A stretch of DNA of 22,854 nucleotides from a virus. The stretch is taken from the IMG/VR virus record IMGVR_UViG_3300030099_000794, positions 1-22,854 of that record. The stretch is one strand, 5' to 3'. Below the pieces are notes generated by a model. The model was not told the origin of the DNA. It worked only from the letters and a program-made list of their open reading frames with translations, and ran no database searches. Shown one piece after another: positions 21,755 through 22,854 of this stretch (positions are counted from its first letter, which is position 1; each line of letters opens with the position of its first letter). Position numbers and translations under genes: made by a program.

Positions 21755-22639
21755 ATGTATAAGCAGAAAGGATCAACATTTTATAATGATTTAAAACCAC
21801 CATTTAAAGCAAGAGGTGGAGTTAGTCCAATGAAGAGCATAGGTGCAGGTTTAAGTGACATTATAGCTTCTGGAGGTGCTAAAAGAAGAGCTGCTAAAGA
21901 ATTAAAAGGAGCGCGAGCAGAAGAAGCAGCGGCAAGAGAAGCTTATATGAATATGGACTTTTCTAATCCTTACGCAAACATGGAGAATACAGCAGAAGAC
22001 TTAACTGTTAATCAACAAGCAGCTGATTTAGCTAAACAACAGTTTCAACAGTCACAAGCTAACATTTTAGGCTCAATGCAACAGACTGGTGGAAGTTTTA
22101 ATGCTGGTAATATACAAGCTTTAGTTGGAGCTGGTCAACAAGCAGCAGCGGCTACAGCGGCAGATATAGGAAAACAAGAGCAAGCTAATCAAGCGTTAGC
22201 AGCACAACAAGCAGCTACAAATCAACAACTAGCAGCGCGAGGAGAAGCAGAAGCTCAAGAGGCAAAAAGAGGTCAAACAGAAACATTGTTTGGTATGTCT
22301 CAACAAAGACTAGGCGCAGCTGAAGCAGCAGACGCAGAAGCCAAAGCTATGTTAGGTAGAGGTATAGGTAATCTTATTGGTGGAAGTATAGACTTAGGAA
22401 CAAAAGCGCTCATGGCATCAGACGTTAGATTAAAAGAAAATATTAAACACACCGGATATTCTAAATATGGAATACCTACGTATGAGTTTAAATACAAAGG
22501 ATGTGATACGGTTTGGTCAGGTACTATGGCTCAAGATTTAATTAATTTAGGTATACAAAACGCCGTCGAATTAATGGATAACGGTTATTATGCTGTTGAC
22601 TACAACGCGATAGATGTTAATATGTTACCTTGTAAATAA
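21755..22639 (+). CDS. Ala/Gln-rich internal virion (ejection-type) protein with C-terminal S74 self-cleaving chaperone domain
   Basis: 294 residues. Residues about 1-35 are basic (PPFKARGGVSPMKSIG); about 40-200 are helical and dominated by Ala, Gln and Glu, with few aromatics (for example QFQQSQANILGSMQQTGG; AGQQAAAATAADIGKQEQAN), the composition of podovirus ejection proteins such as P22 gp7. A Gly-rich hydrophobic stretch follows (GRGIGNLIGGSIDLGTKAL). Residues 222-294 match the Peptidase_S74 chaperone: S222-D-V-R-L-K227, where in endosialidase-type domains the Ser is the cleavage site and the Lys five residues on completes the dyad, then GIPTYEFKYK, WSGTMAQDLINLG and YYAVDYNAIDV. Self-cleavage before S222 would leave a 221-residue mature protein. 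The S74 part is short (73 residues against about 100 or more). Confidence 0.82.
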   Translation: MYKQKGSTFYNDLKPPFKARGGVSPMKSIGAGLSDIIASGGAKRRAAKELKGARAEEAAAREAYMNMDFSNPYANMENTAEDLTVNQQAADLAKQQFQQSQANILGSMQQTGGSFNAGNIQALVGAGQQAAAATAADIGKQEQANQALAAQQAATNQQLAARGEAEAQEAKRGQTETLFGMSQQRLGAAEAADAEAKAMLGRGIGNLIGGSIDLGTKALMASDVRLKENIKHTGYSKYGIPTYEFKYKGCDTVWSGTMAQDLINLGIQNAVELMDNGYYAVDYNAIDVNMLPCK

Positions 22640-22645
22640 AATAAT

Positions 22646-22854
22646 ATGGCAGTAAATAAAGAACTATTACAAGCTTCAGCAGCTAGATCTGCAGCACGTA
22701 GAAACCCAGCGGCAATTCCTGGTCTTCAAAAGGCTGACGATGCTTTAAATGAGTATTTTGATTATAAAATACAAAAGAAAAGAGAGCAACAAGATCACGA
22801 AGACAAGCTTAAAAGGCAAAAAGAACTAAGAGAAGATGATGCTGAATATCAAGA
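22646..22854 (+). CDS. N-terminal part of a second probable internal virion protein, 3' end outside the window
   Basis: The frame opens at ATG 22646, six bases after the preceding stop, in an AAAATAATATGGC context, and stays open to the window end (69 full codons). The visible part is helical and charged: MAVNKELLQASAARSAARRN, PGLQKADDALNEYFDYKIQK, then a Lys/Arg/Glu/Gln/Asp-rich helix (KKREQQDHEDKLKRQKEL). No signal peptide or membrane segment appears. Position after an ejection-type protein and the helical start suggest a further internal virion or ejection protein (compare P22 gp16/gp20-type order), which are often large. This is inference from context. Confidence 0.65.
   Translation, partial: MAVNKELLQASAARSAARRNPAAIPGLQKADDALNEYFDYKIQKKREQQDHEDKLKRQKELREDDAEYQ

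Noticed and set aside
1-22854. Stop-codon recoding as in some crAss-like phages
   Set aside because: TAG ends the gene at 3403, TGA ends those at 1378 and 4198, and all large genes are full length in the standard code.
1-22854. tRNA genes, CRISPR repeats, insertion sequences, integrase or attachment sites
   Set aside because: No cloverleaf-like segment, repeat-spacer series, transposase-type protein or duplicated ends were seen; the window is almost fully coding on one strand.

Overview
The window reads as part of the late (virion morphogenesis) region of a tailed dsDNA phage of podovirus type. Every gene I can support lies on the + strand. They are packed almost end to end, often with 1- to 14-base overlaps, and no stretch over about 70 bases lacks a gene. 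The DNA is A+T-rich: arginine is mostly AGA and leucine mostly TTA. Leaders before start codons are nearly pure A/T without a Shine-Dalgarno sequence, and 10 of 22 visible starts read ATGGC. This, with the gene order and protein types (TerL, portal, scaffold, HK97-fold capsid, two ring/connector proteins, one giant 'muzzle'-type tail protein, Ala/Gln-rich ejection-type proteins), points to a phage of marine Bacteroidetes/Flavobacteriia, related to Cellulophaga podoviruses and crAss-like phages. The host is an inference. TAA, TAG and TGA all act as stops and TGG encodes Trp, so nothing suggests the altered genetic codes of some crAss-like phages. I saw no integrase, tRNA, CRISPR array, insertion sequence or attachment site.

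Layout. 1-408: C-terminal part of a winged-helix DNA-binding protein cut by the left edge. 410-1767: two small basic proteins sharing an M(A/G)FKMKG start, the second with an HEQKH zinc-peptidase signature, followed by a holin whose start overlaps its stop (ATGA). 1771-2897: a small beta-rich probable structural protein and a LamG/concanavalin-type lectin. 2899-4418: a chain of small, mostly overlapping genes: two short unknowns and a coiled-coil protein, then a protein I interpret as two tandem GroES-like barrels, then a terminase small-subunit candidate. 4418-11769: TerL, portal, scaffold-like protein and major capsid protein. 11770-12699: a strong UUCG terminator hairpin, a 268-aa gene of unknown role, and a second GC-rich UACG hairpin. 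12700-19693: two ring/connector proteins and a 1789-aa muzzle/stabilisation-type tail protein. 19695-21712: two beta-rich structural proteins. 21755 to the end: an Ala/Gln-rich probable internal virion protein with a C-terminal S74 self-cleaving chaperone domain, then the start of another helical, charged gene cut by the right edge.

How the genes work together. Capsid protein assembles on the scaffold at the portal, perhaps with help from the GroES-like protein. TerL with a small subunit packages DNA. The ring proteins and muzzle protein close the portal and form the short tail. The Ala/Gln-rich proteins are probably held inside the head or tail and ejected at infection. The holin, perhaps with the metallopeptidase, serves lysis. 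The most notable points are the tandem GroES-like protein, the peptidase-holin coupling, the shared FKMKG tag, the S74 domain on a probable internal protein, and the pair of UNCG-loop hairpins around the gene after the capsid gene.
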